Assembly (NCBI GenBank): GCA_903854215.1
Contig: CAINVT010000013.1
Location: 1 to 51,837 of the forward strand
Length of the DNA: 51,837 bases
Origin: an uncultured bacterium
GTDB taxonomy: Bacteria; Patescibacteriota; Minisyncoccia; Phycocordibacterales; UBA2100
Direction of reading: 5' to 3'
Shown: positions 1 through 8,212 of the stretch, piece after piece
How positions within the stretch are numbered: position 1 is the first letter of the stretch
Layout: each line of letters begins with the position of its first letter
Notes under the pieces: generated by a model
The model's database searches: none
What the model saw: only the letters and a program-made list of their open reading frames with translations
What the model was told of the DNA's origin: nothing
Made by a program: the position numbers and the translations under genes

Positions 1-92
1 AAACGAGAGCGCATGAAATATCTTTGGATTATGTTCCTTCGACATAGCCGCATTTCACCTATACCCCGTGTGTTCATTGTATCACGGTGAAA

Positions 93-110
93 ATACACTT
101 CGCGGTGTAT
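93..110 (-). terminator. weak hairpin after the Nudix gene
   Basis: ATACAC and GTGTAT pair around a 6-nt loop just past the stop of the Nudix gene, followed on the minus strand by a short T run (TTTCACC). It may end that transcript. The T tract is poor. Bases 1-92 hold nothing else I can support. Confidence 0.35.
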
Positions 111-116
111 GAATAG

Positions 117-626
117 TTAAACTTTTTTCTGCGCTTCAGTGAGTACTATAAGATCACGCATTTGAATGAATTTACCTTCGTAGTCCTCGACATTTGCCTC
201 CGCCTCCAAAACTTTCACCGCATCATCGAGGGAAAGCCAGACTGTCTCAAACCCGTCGGCAATTTCACTTTCTTCGAGATGAGGCGTTCCTTTCTCTCCC
301 GAGAGGTCAGCGAGGAAACAATATGAAAGTTGATGCAAATTGAACTTGCTCCGATACTCTTCAACAATGCCGAGTTCTCTGACATTTTTGATCTTGCACC
401 CGATCTCTTCCATTGCCTCCCGTTCAAGCGCCTCTTGAATACTCTCTTCTCCCTCAATTCCACCGCCCGGTAACTTATGAAAGTGTTTCTTCGTCGCATG
501 GAGCAGTGCAATCTTTTTATCCGCGTCAAACACGATCGCCCGTGCGGCCCGACGTTCTTTCTCGAGAGCGGCAACCGGAAAATCAAGACCGAAATCGGAA
601 TCTCGAATTGTTCTTAGGATTTCCAT
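117..626 (-). CDS. Nudix hydrolase
   Basis: 169-aa protein that probably hydrolyses a nucleoside diphosphate linked to another group; the substrate cannot be read from the sequence. A complete Nudix box (GX5EX7REUXEEXGU) is visible at about residues 54-77, ending REAMEEIGC, with the Mg-binding REXXEE core intact. The N-terminal strand (ARAIVFDADKKIALLHA) fits the Nudix fold. There is no Shine-Dalgarno site. On the minus strand a TATAGT box (637-642) lies 10 nt before the ATG, so the mRNA may be leaderless or nearly so. It stands alone, in the same direction as the next two genes. Confidence 0.9.
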   Translation of the reverse strand: MEILRTIRDSDFGLDFPVAALEKERRAARAIVFDADKKIALLHATKKHFHKLPGGGIEGEESIQEALEREAMEEIGCKIKNVRELGIVEEYRSKFNLHQLSYCFLADLSGEKGTPHLEESEIADGFETVWLSLDDAVKVLEAEANVEDYEGKFIQMRDLIVLTEAQKKV

Positions 627-693
627 GGTTGCAAATACTATAGCATGCGTATTTCTCGATTGAACGACTGGGTTATTAGGAAATAAGAATTAA

Positions 694-1167
694 TTACTTA
701 CTTAGAGCTTCAATGTCAAAAATATCAACGTCTCTAAGGATAAGTTTTTTATAGGCAATTAAATCTTCTTTTGTAATTACTGGAACGTTTAAACCATATA
801 TATCCATATACACGCTATTGTCTAGATTGTGCGGGGTATGTACCCATTTTTGATTAGTCTTATCAAAGTTTTTCTTTTCATATGCTCCTGCTAGATCAAT
901 GTCTTGATCTTTATATGTTAGAGTCATCAACTTTAAATCCCATTCATCATCTTTATATTGCTCTGGACCATATACTATGTACTCTTTTACATATGGAATT
1001 AAATCATCATATCGATTTTCTGGGATAGATATATCAATATCAGCAAGATCTCTTTTTACTCCATATAGCCGTGAAGCAAAGCCACCCTTTATTTGAAAAG
1101 GAATATCATGTTTTTGGAGTATATTTATAATCCATCTAAAAGCACTTTCTGTATCTTTAATTTCCAT
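694..1167 (-). CDS. nucleotidyltransferase-fold protein
   Basis: 157 aa. The N-terminal half has the pattern of a DNA polymerase beta-like nucleotidyltransferase: KGGFASRLYG followed by a DxD-type metal site (ADIDIS). Similar small proteins act as antitoxin-like or aminoglycoside adenylyltransferase-like enzymes, but no partner toxin gene is adjacent. The gene is visibly much richer in A+T than its neighbours, with many AAA, ATT and TAT codons, which suggests recent transfer. A TATACT box (1174-1179) lies 6 nt before the ATG, so the transcript is probably leaderless. The family call is fairly sure, the role unknown. Confidence 0.7.
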   Translation of the reverse strand: MEIKDTESAFRWIINILQKHDIPFQIKGGFASRLYGVKRDLADIDISIPENRYDDLIPYVKEYIVYGPEQYKDDEWDLKLMTLTYKDQDIDLAGAYEKKNFDKTNQKWVHTPHNLDNSVYMDIYGLNVPVITKEDLIAYKKLILRDVDIFDIEALSK

Positions 1168-1203
1168 GTTTTTAGTATATCAAAGTTCCAAATCACTACA
1201 CGG

Positions 1204-1311
1204 CATCCAAAATGAGACTTATATGGTAACGCTCAAAAAACTGCGGACGTTCCGCAGTTCGAACTTTTGAGGTCAAACACCGCAAGGGTTTTCCGATGAC
1301 TTTTTTGGATG
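1204..1311. repeat. nested inverted-repeat element
   Basis: Three nested inverted repeats: outer arms CATCCAAAA (1204-1212) and TTTTGGATG (1303-1311), middle arms CTCAAAA and TTTTGAG, and a perfect inner hairpin AACTGCGGA-cgt-TCCGCAGTT (1239-1259). It fills the gap between two minus-strand genes. It could be a terminator-like structure or a small palindromic mobile element. No coding potential. Confidence 0.6.
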
Positions 1312-1335
1312 AGTGCCGAGGCCTCGACAGCAGCG

Positions 1336-2007
1336 TCATGATTTTATGAGATGTTGGGTATATCCTGCTCCAACAAGTTTTTCGTATGCATCCCAGACGT
1401 TTTCGGGAATTTCCTGGTAGATTTGAAAACCTTTATCTGGATACACTTTAATTCTTTGGAGATCTCCGACCATCAAATTTATAAGAACATCTTTAGAGAT
1501 AGCATCATCAGGATATTCTTCGAACGATGTGTCCGGCGAGGTTATGGTGAATTCATTTTCTGGCCACTGTTTTTTCAAGGCCGCTAACGCTCGTCGCTCC
1601 ATATATGATTTCTGAACGACGAGATATTTTCTAGGGTCTAGGCCATGTTGTTTCAAAAGCCTTTTCGTGAAAAGAATATTTTCTCCGGTGTTGGTCGACT
1701 TATTTTCGATCAAGATTTTTTCTGCAGGAACTCCTCGCTCAATTGCGATTTCCGCGAATTTATTTGCGGGCGGAATATCCCACGGTTCCGCAAGCAAATC
1801 GTCCTGATGGGAAATGCCGCCTGTTATCAGTAACAAAGGTGCCCATCCCTTAAGAAAAAGATTAGCGGCCTTTTCGGCAACACGAATATCATTGCTACAG
1901 AGGACCAAGATGCAATCTGCCTTCTCAAGTTGCTGCTTGAGGCTGTGATAGTCCCAAATGATTTTTGCGAGTTTGTCGATTTCAGTTTGATCCATAGCCC
2001 TTAGCAT
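1336..2007 (-). CDS. DUF218/YdcF-SanA-like protein
   Basis: About 223 aa from the ATG at 2007. It matches the YdcF/SanA (DUF218) fold: a first strand ADCILVLCSND, then LLLITGGIS, an ERGVPAEKI segment and the hallmark ENKSTNTGENI before the next helix. The family binds S-adenosylmethionine or nucleotides in some members; its reaction is unsettled. The ORF track extends to 2085, but that extra 26 aa runs through the Trp-type repeat at 2030-2178, so I prefer the internal ATG at 2007 (another lies at 1995). No clear Shine-Dalgarno site supports either start. Confidence 0.75.
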   Translation of the reverse strand: MLRAMDQTEIDKLAKIIWDYHSLKQQLEKADCILVLCSNDIRVAEKAANLFLKGWAPLLLITGGISHQDDLLAEPWDIPPANKFAEIAIERGVPAEKILIENKSTNTGENILFTKRLLKQHGLDPRKYLVVQKSYMERRALAALKKQWPENEFTITSPDTSFEEYPDDAISKDVLINLMVGDLQRIKVYPDKGFQIYQEIPENVWDAYEKLVGAGYTQHLIKS

Positions 2008-2029
2008 ACGTCCGATAAAAATCCTTTTT

Positions 2030-2178
2030 GCGGGCGATGAGGGATCGGTCAGGGATAATTTCTGCGCCTGATTTAGCAAAATCACCTACTGGGTTCGCGC
2101 AGAAATTTCCACGACCCTGCCTCGCCGCCCGTTCTACTGAACGGGACCCCGGCTGCGGCTTTCGATTCCCTCATCGCC
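2030..2178 (-). repeat. tRNA-arm element, Trp type
   Basis: Read on the minus strand, it starts with an antisense copy of the tRNA-Trp T arm and acceptor end (18 nt identical to the tRNA at 17475-17492) and ends with a sense copy (15 nt identical to 17474-17488). Between them are a 7-bp hairpin CCCGTTC-tact-GAACGGG (2128-2145), a linker CGAGGCAGGGTCGTGG, and a second hairpin with perfect 11-bp arms AATTTCTGCGC and GCGCAGAAATT (2057-2107). The same layout occurs next to tRNA-Tyr and tRNA-Cys. A 19-nt stretch (2152-2170) is identical to the Cys copy (27460-27478). Confidence 0.75.
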
Positions 2179-2426
2179 TACACTCTATATCACCTGATAC
2201 AATATTTTCCACCTTCGCTCGATTCAGCGGGCATTGCTCGCCGAAGTCGAGCTTCGGCGAGATGAATGTTTCCTTCGCAACCTAGCGGGCTTTGCCCGCC
2301 GAAGGTCGCTTCGGCGACCGAAGGCGGGCTGTCAGCAGCCAGAACCCCAGATGCTAGTAACCATAAGGATATTCTAGCGTGTTTTTGGACGATATCCCGA
2401 GCCCTCGACAACAAGGGTCATTATCG
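2179..2426. repeat. non-coding stretch with two REP-like hairpins
   Basis: No gene seen. Two strong palindromes: CTCGCCGAAG-tcgag-CTTCGGCGAG (2237-2261), and a 36-nt stem at 2294-2329 built from GCCCGCC and GGCGGGC with inner GGTCGC and GCGACC. They look like dispersed extragenic palindromes. The 74-aa ORF crossing them is not credible as a protein. Confidence 0.6.
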
Positions 2427-3335
2427 TTAACTAATCAAGACCTTGGAACCGCTTGAGAGAATTTCAGCAGGCGTCTTGAAATCGATACCCATATGCATCC
2501 GCTCGGTGTTGTAGTACGGGAGATACCTCCTGAGAGCGATTTTGAATGCAGGGACTGACCGGACGATACCGGTCAGGCACTCATCCTGGAGCGTCCGGTT
2601 GAACCGTTCGATATGCGAATTGTCATTCGGTGTACGTACGCGCGAGTGTCGGTGCGCAACTTTCATACGAATGAGACGGTGTGTGAATCGGGTCGAGAAT
2701 TCAGGTCCATGGTCGGTCTGCACCATCTCGAAGGGGAACGACGCATGCTTCTGGGCTCGTGCGAGGAACTGCGCGCTTCCGTATGCACGGAGCTTCGGTG
2801 ACACTTCCGCATACGCCCAGCGGCTGAACAAGTCGATCAGTGTGTATACATACAGACGTGAACCATCAGGCAAGATGAAATGCACCGTATCGCACTGCAA
2901 GAGAGCGCCAGCATGGGTAGCGATGGGGCGCGGTGTCGCATCGTGCGGCCGTTTCCACGGACTCCGTTCTTTGAGCAGATGTGCTCGCTTCAGTGTCCGC
3001 TGTACCGAGCAAAGAGAGACCGCGATACCGTCCCTGAGTAGTTCGCGGTGCACCACCTGCCCACACCGACGGCGACCGATGCGCTTCTCGATGATGGCAG
3101 CTACGATCTCGCGCGGGAGCGCCCGTGGCGAAGTCTTCGGCTTCGAAGACCGTGTCTCGATCTTCCGGAAACCTCCGGTCGGATCCTTCGCGCACCACTT
3201 TACGACTGCGCTGTGCGTATACCCGAAGTGCCGTGCAACCTTCCGAACTGACCAACCTTCTTGCTTTACTAATCGGACCGCTTCCCGACGAACCTTCGGG
3301 AGCTCTGGATTCATGCTGTATGCCATGTATGTCAT
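2427..3335 (-). CDS. DDE transposase, IS481/IS3-type integrase core
   Basis: 302 aa, apparently intact. An N-terminal helix-turn-helix (about residues 15-45, VRKVARHFGYTHSAVVKW) binds the ends. A second HTH-like segment follows (about 85-120), then an rve integrase core with the DDE triad in LQCDTVHF, VQTDHGPEF and the Glu of SHIERFNRTLQDE. The C-terminal YYNTERMHMGIDFKTPAE is typical of IS481 and IS3 transposases. There is no separate OrfA and no frameshift window, which favours IS481. An ATG eight codons in (MNPELPKVRR) is an equally good start. Confidence 0.92.
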   Translation of the reverse strand: MTYMAYSMNPELPKVRREAVRLVKQEGWSVRKVARHFGYTHSAVVKWCAKDPTGGFRKIETRSSKPKTSPRALPREIVAAIIEKRIGRRRCGQVVHRELLRDGIAVSLCSVQRTLKRAHLLKERSPWKRPHDATPRPIATHAGALLQCDTVHFILPDGSRLYVYTLIDLFSRWAYAEVSPKLRAYGSAQFLARAQKHASFPFEMVQTDHGPEFSTRFTHRLIRMKVAHRHSRVRTPNDNSHIERFNRTLQDECLTGIVRSVPAFKIALRRYLPYYNTERMHMGIDFKTPAEILSSGSKVLIS

Positions 3336-3370
3336 ATTCGCAGATGGGGTGGTTCCAAGCTATTGAAACA
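2427..3370 (-). mobile_element. IS481-like insertion sequence
   Basis: One transposase gene between imperfect inverted repeats. Reading inward, the left end ATCAAGACCTTGGAACC (2434-2450) matches the right end TTCAATAGCTTGGAACC (from 3367 on the minus strand) at 14 of the 17 positions, and the last nine are identical. The left repeat overlaps the 3' end of the transposase gene. The outermost bases and target duplication could not be fixed by eye. Confidence 0.65.
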
Positions 3371-3380
3371 TTACGAGACA

Positions 3381-3409
3381 TTGACGTTTACGATATATGA
3401 TTGTATTAT
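3381..3409 (+). promoter_or_regulatory. promoter for 3458 gene
   Basis: TTGACG, 17 nt, TATTAT. It lies just outside the right end of the insertion sequence and upstream of a gene with a good ribosome site, so that gene keeps its own promoter. Confidence 0.65.
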
Positions 3410-3457
3410 ATTGTTCAGTTGATATTCGATTCCAGGACTACAATGGAGATTCCTGCC

Positions 3458-4072
3458 ATGAGTGCGCAAATCATCTCGCTCCAAAACGCTAAAAGAAGTC
3501 GCGTGCGTTGTCCCGAGACCGGCGTCGTCTTCCCTCAGTTATATCGTCTTACCGGCTTTCACTTCAAACTGAAAGCGGGCAGGACATTGGTCGATGGGTT
3601 CCTCAAAAGCGATGACGACCTTGAGGCCGATCTGAACGCCCCCACTCCCCCAGCCTACACGCTGGATGCGGAGACGCTCTATGGCGGCGTTGCCGACCCG
3701 AAGTGGGAACCCATCCATCAACTTGATACGACGATCGATGACTGGCTGGTCTATATTCGACATCACGCGAGCGGCGGCGATTTGGAGGCCTACATCGACG
3801 CGATGTGCGATACCGAGACGTATGAGATCGATGATCGTTGGTTGGGTTTCCACACAGAATTCGGGAGCTTCTCTGTCCTCCACCGCAACGCGAATCGTGA
3901 CGCTCCGAATTGCGCGCTCGTGTACGTGACCAAGATCGGCGATCCACTGTACGGTGGGACGATGGACTGGCACAAAGTCATCGGTAGCGACGGCGAGGAA
4001 ATGGACATCGACGATCTCAATCCGCCGGAAGTTCAGGAGCAGATGGCTCCTATAAAGAACCTGGCGAAATGA
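3458..4072 (+). CDS. hypothetical acidic protein
   Basis: 204 aa from the ATG at 3458, chosen because GGAGA lies 8 nt upstream; the ORF track starts 19 codons earlier in the promoter. Family not recognised. The protein is soluble and acidic, with a Cys-Pro-Glu-Thr segment near the N terminus (RVRCPETGVVFPQLY) and a conserved-looking centre rich in Trp and Tyr. It has its own promoter and a strong terminator, so it is a single-gene unit. A 217-aa ORF on the other strand is its shadow: it lacks a ribosome site and crosses the terminator. Confidence 0.75.
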   Translation: MSAQIISLQNAKRSRVRCPETGVVFPQLYRLTGFHFKLKAGRTLVDGFLKSDDDLEADLNAPTPPAYTLDAETLYGGVADPKWEPIHQLDTTIDDWLVYIRHHASGGDLEAYIDAMCDTETYEIDDRWLGFHTEFGSFSVLHRNANRDAPNCALVYVTKIGDPLYGGTMDWHKVIGSDGEEMDIDDLNPPEVQEQMAPIKNLAK

Positions 4073-4098
4073 CAATAAATGATCGGCTGATGAGCCGG

Positions 4099-4133
4099 GA
4101 CCCAAGTAGCGATACTTGGGTCCATCTTTTTTT
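4099..4133 (+). terminator. rho-independent terminator
   Basis: Perfect 10-bp hairpin GACCCAAGTA-gcga-TACTTGGGTC followed by a run of eight T after CATC. A further small hairpin (CCGCCC with GGGCGG) lies at about 4145-4165. Confidence 0.9.
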
Positions 4134-4196
4134 GCATGAAAATGCCGCCCATATACCGGGGCGGCGTCGGTTAGAACTGTTTTGGTAGACACAACA

Positions 4197-6467
4197 TCAC
4201 CCTTGCGATTGTAGGCGTGGTGTCTGTGTTTCCGAAGGCGGATCGAGAGCCGAACACACGGGGCAACCTATCGCCTCATGTAATCGCTCGCGCGGCGATG
4301 CCATGTAGGCAAAGCCACATGACCTGCATACCCACCAGTACGCGGCAGTACTTCCTTGCGAGACATACGCCGCTCCTGCTGAATTGCGTTCCGAATACTC
4401 GTTTGAAAGAACCGGGTGTTCGGCGACGCTGGGTCCGATTGTCTCTTCAGACTCTTTTTTCGGGTTATGGCAACGTGGACACGAACGATCCGCGATACGT
4501 TGTCTGACAGATGCCCACCACTTGTGAGCACAGTAGGGGCACAGCCAATAACGATCGCGATTGCTGTGGATCGATATATTTGGAGCAAGATGAGTGAACT
4601 CAAGTTCTGCTGCCAGATCGGGATAGACCAGATCGAGCTGCGTTTCCTTGCTCGCTATCCTACCCGAGCAGACCGGACACCCAACTCCCTTTTTCAGGCG
4701 AGCTGCAGTCCGTCCCCTCCACTCATGTCCACATTTGTCGCACTGCCACCACGGAACTGGCGATGGCAAGATGTTTCGAGCGGAATATTGTTGGAACAAA
4801 TCATGACGCTCGATGGAAAGTGTGTTGAGCGTCGACCGCTCAAAACACTCCGGGCAACCGTGACCGGCGGCGAATCGCCGAACACGGGAAGCTCCGATCT
4901 CGTCCCATTCGTAGCCGCATGTCGCATCCGTGCATTGCCACCGAAGAGTGTGGCTGCTGTGCGGAGTCACCTGAGTTGCGGGCAGTTCGTTCTTGGCCGA
5001 ATACTCCTTCACGAGTTGCGGGAAGCAAAACGCAAGATTGTTTTCTGCCGTAACGACCTTCCCTTCGCACGCCGGACATTTCGACCCTGAAAGGCGTCGG
5101 ATACCGGATGCCTGCCACTCGTAGTGACATTTATGACACTCCCACCAGAGAATGGCGGAGGTGCGAGCATACACGCGATCGGCGGTCGTAATGTTCTTGG
5201 AGGAATAATCCTTGGCGAGCCGCGGAATCTCCGAGACATATTTAGGCCGCATTCCCTCAAGAAGGTCGAGAACTTTGATGACCTTCTCATTGAAATGCAA
5301 CCTGCTACCGCTCTGACTACTCGCCTGCTGGCTTTCTCGTTCACTCCGCTGCCAACGAGGACCATTGCCCGACTCGCGCCTGGCACGCTCCCCTTCGACT
5401 TTCTTCCAGAGACTTTGGACCATCTTGATCCGTTCGCAGTTGGCGACAAAATCAAGAGCGATCACCCGGTCTTTTCCTTGAAAGCGACGTAAGCCGCGGC
5501 CAAGTTGTTGCGAGAAGATATTGGGCGACTCGGTTGAACGAAGAAACGCGAGAACGTTCGCCTGTGGAATGTCGATCCCTTCGTTGAAGCAGTCGACAGT
5601 CACAGCCGTCGTCACCATTCCCTGACGGAATAGTTCCATACGGATATTTCGCTCCTTCATCGGCACGCGGGAGTGGATCGCCAGACTGCCTGGCATAGAT
5701 TCACAGAACTTGTCACACTTATCGAGCGATGAGGTGAAGACGATGATGCGCGGATCGGCGAACTCGGCGGCATGCCGAGCGATGATTGCCGCGATCTCCT
5801 CGTCCCCTTTCTCGACGAAGATCCGCTTGTTGAGTTCACTGACAGAGATCTTTGATCCCGGCCGCGCAAGCGCGGCGTCGATGCTCATTTCATCAGCAAG
5901 TAGCCGATAGTCGACGGGCGTGAGTAGCCCGTTCGCCATCGCCACTTCGAGCGGCAGGTAGAAGAGTTCCGGGCCATAGAGATCCCGAATATCCAGACCA
6001 TCCAACCGATCTGGTGTCGCGGTAACACCGAGTAGCCAGTCAGGAGTGAAATACTCGATGACCGACCGATAGGTCTGCGCTTGTGAATGGTGGCTTTCGT
6101 CAACCACGATGTACTCGAACGCTTTCGGATCGAAGGATCGGAAATGCTGGCCCATGGTTTGGAATGACGCGAAAACGCCATCCATGTTGTGGACCTTTTT
6201 TTCCTGCCCGTGAAAGTAGCCGAACGAGAGCTTGTTCTCCAAGACTGACTCGAACGTGGTTCGGGCCTGGTAAAGAATGTCGTTCTGGTCGCACAAGTAC
6301 ATGAAGCGACCCTTGCACGACTCCCGCCACTGCCGGACGTCAAACGCAACCGTTACTGTTTTTCCGAGTCCGCTCGCCATGACGACCAGACCCTTTTTCT
6401 TTCCTGTCTGACGGGCGACTTGTACTTGCCCGAGACAGTCGCTCTGGTAGTCATACGGCTCAAACAT
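4197..6467 (-). CDS. SF2 helicase fused to five zinc-ribbon repeats
   Basis: 756 aa from ATG 6467, chosen over 6497 because GGAGA sits 6-8 nt upstream. Residues 1-380 form a superfamily 2 helicase of the type I/III restriction and UvrB-like class: Q-motif region FEPYDYQSD, Walker A ASGLGKT (31-37), Walker B DESH (about 123), GVTATPDR, and motif VI QQLGRGLRR. After a low-complexity linker come five repeats of about 60-70 residues, each with a Leu-rich start (such as LVKEYSAKN), a Trp-rich CxxC hairpin (WWQCDKCGHEW) and a second CPxC pair. This resembles the DUF4379 treble-clef zinc finger. Tandem DUF4379-like repeats are often found near or fused to nucleases; no nuclease domain is visible here. 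It is divergent from the sigma gene and shares its regulatory gap. Likely role: DNA translocation or defence (inference). Confidence 0.85.
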   Translation of the reverse strand: MFEPYDYQSDCLGQVQVARQTGKKKGLVVMASGLGKTVTVAFDVRQWRESCKGRFMYLCDQNDILYQARTTFESVLENKLSFGYFHGQEKKVHNMDGVFASFQTMGQHFRSFDPKAFEYIVVDESHHSQAQTYRSVIEYFTPDWLLGVTATPDRLDGLDIRDLYGPELFYLPLEVAMANGLLTPVDYRLLADEMSIDAALARPGSKISVSELNKRIFVEKGDEEIAAIIARHAAEFADPRIIVFTSSLDKCDKFCESMPGSLAIHSRVPMKERNIRMELFRQGMVTTAVTVDCFNEGIDIPQANVLAFLRSTESPNIFSQQLGRGLRRFQGKDRVIALDFVANCERIKMVQSLWKKVEGERARRESGNGPRWQRSERESQQASSQSGSRLHFNEKVIKVLDLLEGMRPKYVSEIPRLAKDYSSKNITTADRVYARTSAILWWECHKCHYEWQASGIRRLSGSKCPACEGKVVTAENNLAFCFPQLVKEYSAKNELPATQVTPHSSHTLRWQCTDATCGYEWDEIGASRVRRFAAGHGCPECFERSTLNTLSIERHDLFQQYSARNILPSPVPWWQCDKCGHEWRGRTAARLKKGVGCPVCSGRIASKETQLDLVYPDLAAELEFTHLAPNISIHSNRDRYWLCPYCAHKWWASVRQRIADRSCPRCHNPKKESEETIGPSVAEHPVLSNEYSERNSAGAAYVSQGSTAAYWWVCRSCGFAYMASPRERLHEAIGCPVCSALDPPSETQTPRLQSQG

Positions 6468-6567
6468 TGAGCTTCTCCGTTTGAGTGGACTCAGCATGAC
6501 GCTGTGTCAACGAACACGTTTATCTCTTCGCAAGATATCATTCAAACAACAATACGTCAAATAAATA

Positions 6568-6596
6568 TTGACATGATGTCAACTTAAATATACAAT
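6568..6596 (+). promoter_or_regulatory. promoter with palindromic operator
   Basis: TTGACA (6568-6573), 17-nt spacer, TACAAT (6591-6596). The -35 box lies within a perfect palindrome TTGACAT-G-ATGTCAA (6568-6582), as expected for a repressor operator. It drives the sigma-factor gene, and the divergent helicase gene starts 101 nt away, so one regulator could control both. Confidence 0.8.
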
Positions 6597-6645
6597 AGTT
6601 TGAGACGTATATGCCGATCTTTTCAACTTCACGAGGAGGCAAACC

Positions 6646-8100
6646 GTGACGCATACAGAAGCTTTCGACTTCCGAGAGCTCGAGGCGCGCGGTTTCAAGC
6701 CGCAAGCTAGAGGCATTCTCGAAAAGGCAATTTCCCGCGGGAGAATCTTCCCTCAGGAGATTTCCATGATCCTCTCTGGATCCATCGCTAGCGACCGGCA
6801 ACAGGTTTCAAAGACGGTTGTCTGGCTTGGTACGGAGCTGCGGCGCCTGAGTGTGACCGTCGCGACCGGCAAGGACGTTGTGGAATTCAAGCATGAGGTC
6901 GTTCCGTTTGTGAACGGCTCCGGTGCTAATCCAAAATCTAACGGAAAGCGTCTCAACGGCAAGGCCGTAGAAAAGCCACCTGCCGAAGAGAAAGAAGGAA
7001 CTTCTGGTCAGGAAATTCTCCTACCTTCGGAAGAGACTCCGGAAACGGATGCGCTCGACGAGGGTCCAGTAGGACCGCAAGAGCTCGACGAGGCAGAGGT
7101 GGCAAGAGTGAACGCCGCCATGCTCGAAGATCAAGGCTCGCGCTTCGAGTCCGACGCGCTCGCGTGTTACTACAAAGAACTCGCGCGCTTCAAGTTGCTG
7201 ACATTCGAGGAGGAATTCCAACTCGGATGGCAAGTGAAAGAAAAGCAGGATCACGCGGCGCGCAACAAACTCGTCGAGCACAATCTTCGGCTCGTCCGGT
7301 GGGTCGCGCGCAAGTATGCCTGGAGCGAACTTCCCTTCGAGGATCTAATCCAAGAAGGAAACATCGGTCTGATGATCGCGGCGGATAAATACGACTACCG
7401 CGTCGGCAGATTTACCACCTATGCAATGTGGTGGGTCCGTCAAAGGATCACTCGTGCAATCATGGACTATGGCAGCCTCATCCGCGTCCCGGTCCACTTG
7501 CAAGAGAATCGATTGAAGGTCGTGAAGGCAGCCGGAGAAATCGCGTTCAAGACCGGTCGTCAACCGACCTTGGCCGAGGTCGCTGAAGCTACCAAGCTTC
7601 CGGCGAAAATGGTGCAGGCAATCCTAACTCGGACAAGCATCAAGGTGATCTCGCTTGATCAACCTGCATTTCGAGGCGATTCGTCGGACCGATTTTCTCA
7701 CCCGATGAGTTATGCCGAGATCATGCCTGACCACATGGCGCTCGATGGTACCCACATCATCGAGGCACGTGACGAACTCCAGGCGGCTCAAAGACGAGTC
7801 GCCGGCGTAATAAAGGCGATCGAGTCGATTGGTTCACCTTCCCGTGGCCCCAGTGGACCAACTAACGGACATTATGCGAGCATCTTTCGCACGTTCTACG
7901 GTCTCGATGGTTCGGCAGAAAGGAGAACCCTCGAAGAAACTGGTGCTGTCTACGACGTCACACGCGAGCGGATTCGTCAGGTTATCGCCAAGATCTGGGC
8001 CAATCTCGCGGAACAAGGGTTCGACATGGACCACGATGCCTTCCTTCAGGAGATGTCGTGCATCGAAGAACTCTCGAAGCTCGTCCATACGGCTTCATAG
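6646..8100 (+). CDS. sigma-70 family RNA polymerase sigma factor
   Basis: 484 aa, GTG start with AGGAGG 7 nt upstream. Residues 1-80 resemble region 1.1 (ISRGRIFPQEISMILSG). An acidic linker (about 100-155) follows, then region 1.2 (ALACYYKELARFKLLTFEEE), region 2 with the -10 recognition helix (FTTYAMWWVRQRITRAI), region 3 (GRQPTLAEVAEATKL) and region 4 with the HTH DVTRERIRQVIAKIWANL. All core-binding parts are present, so it should work as a group 1/2-like sigma factor, distinct from a housekeeping copy expected elsewhere. It sits in the island with its own operator, and with two further regulator genes downstream. A terminator follows. Confidence 0.92.
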   Translation: MTHTEAFDFRELEARGFKPQARGILEKAISRGRIFPQEISMILSGSIASDRQQVSKTVVWLGTELRRLSVTVATGKDVVEFKHEVVPFVNGSGANPKSNGKRLNGKAVEKPPAEEKEGTSGQEILLPSEETPETDALDEGPVGPQELDEAEVARVNAAMLEDQGSRFESDALACYYKELARFKLLTFEEEFQLGWQVKEKQDHAARNKLVEHNLRLVRWVARKYAWSELPFEDLIQEGNIGLMIAADKYDYRVGRFTTYAMWWVRQRITRAIMDYGSLIRVPVHLQENRLKVVKAAGEIAFKTGRQPTLAEVAEATKLPAKMVQAILTRTSIKVISLDQPAFRGDSSDRFSHPMSYAEIMPDHMALDGTHIIEARDELQAAQRRVAGVIKAIESIGSPSRGPSGPTNGHYASIFRTFYGLDGSAERRTLEETGAVYDVTRERIRQVIAKIWANLAEQGFDMDHDAFLQEMSCIEELSKLVHTAS

Positions 8101-8109
8101 CTCATTTAC

Positions 8110-8143
8110 CCACCCGTCTTAGTTGACGGGTGGCTCTTTTTTA
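8110..8143 (+). terminator. rho-independent terminator
   Basis: CCACCCGTC and GACGGGTGG (9 bp) then CTCTTTTTT, right after the sigma gene. Confidence 0.9.
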
Positions 8144-8150
8144 TAATCGA

Positions 8151-8179
8151 TTGACTTTTTCTGGTAGTCATCGTATTTT
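8151..8179 (+). promoter_or_regulatory. promoter for 8213 gene
   Basis: TTGACT, 17 nt, TATTTT, starting 8 nt after the preceding terminator. Confidence 0.6.
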
Positions 8180-8212
8180 CCTTGGAGAGTTTCCTGAAGT
8201 AAGAGGTAAGCT

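Noticed and set aside
2542-3366. 274-aa ORF antisense to the transposase
   Set aside because: Cys/Arg-rich antisense translation of the DDE core.
3539-4192. 217-aa minus-strand ORF
   Set aside because: It would start beyond a strong terminator and lacks a ribosome site, while the plus-strand gene has promoter, ribosome site and terminator.
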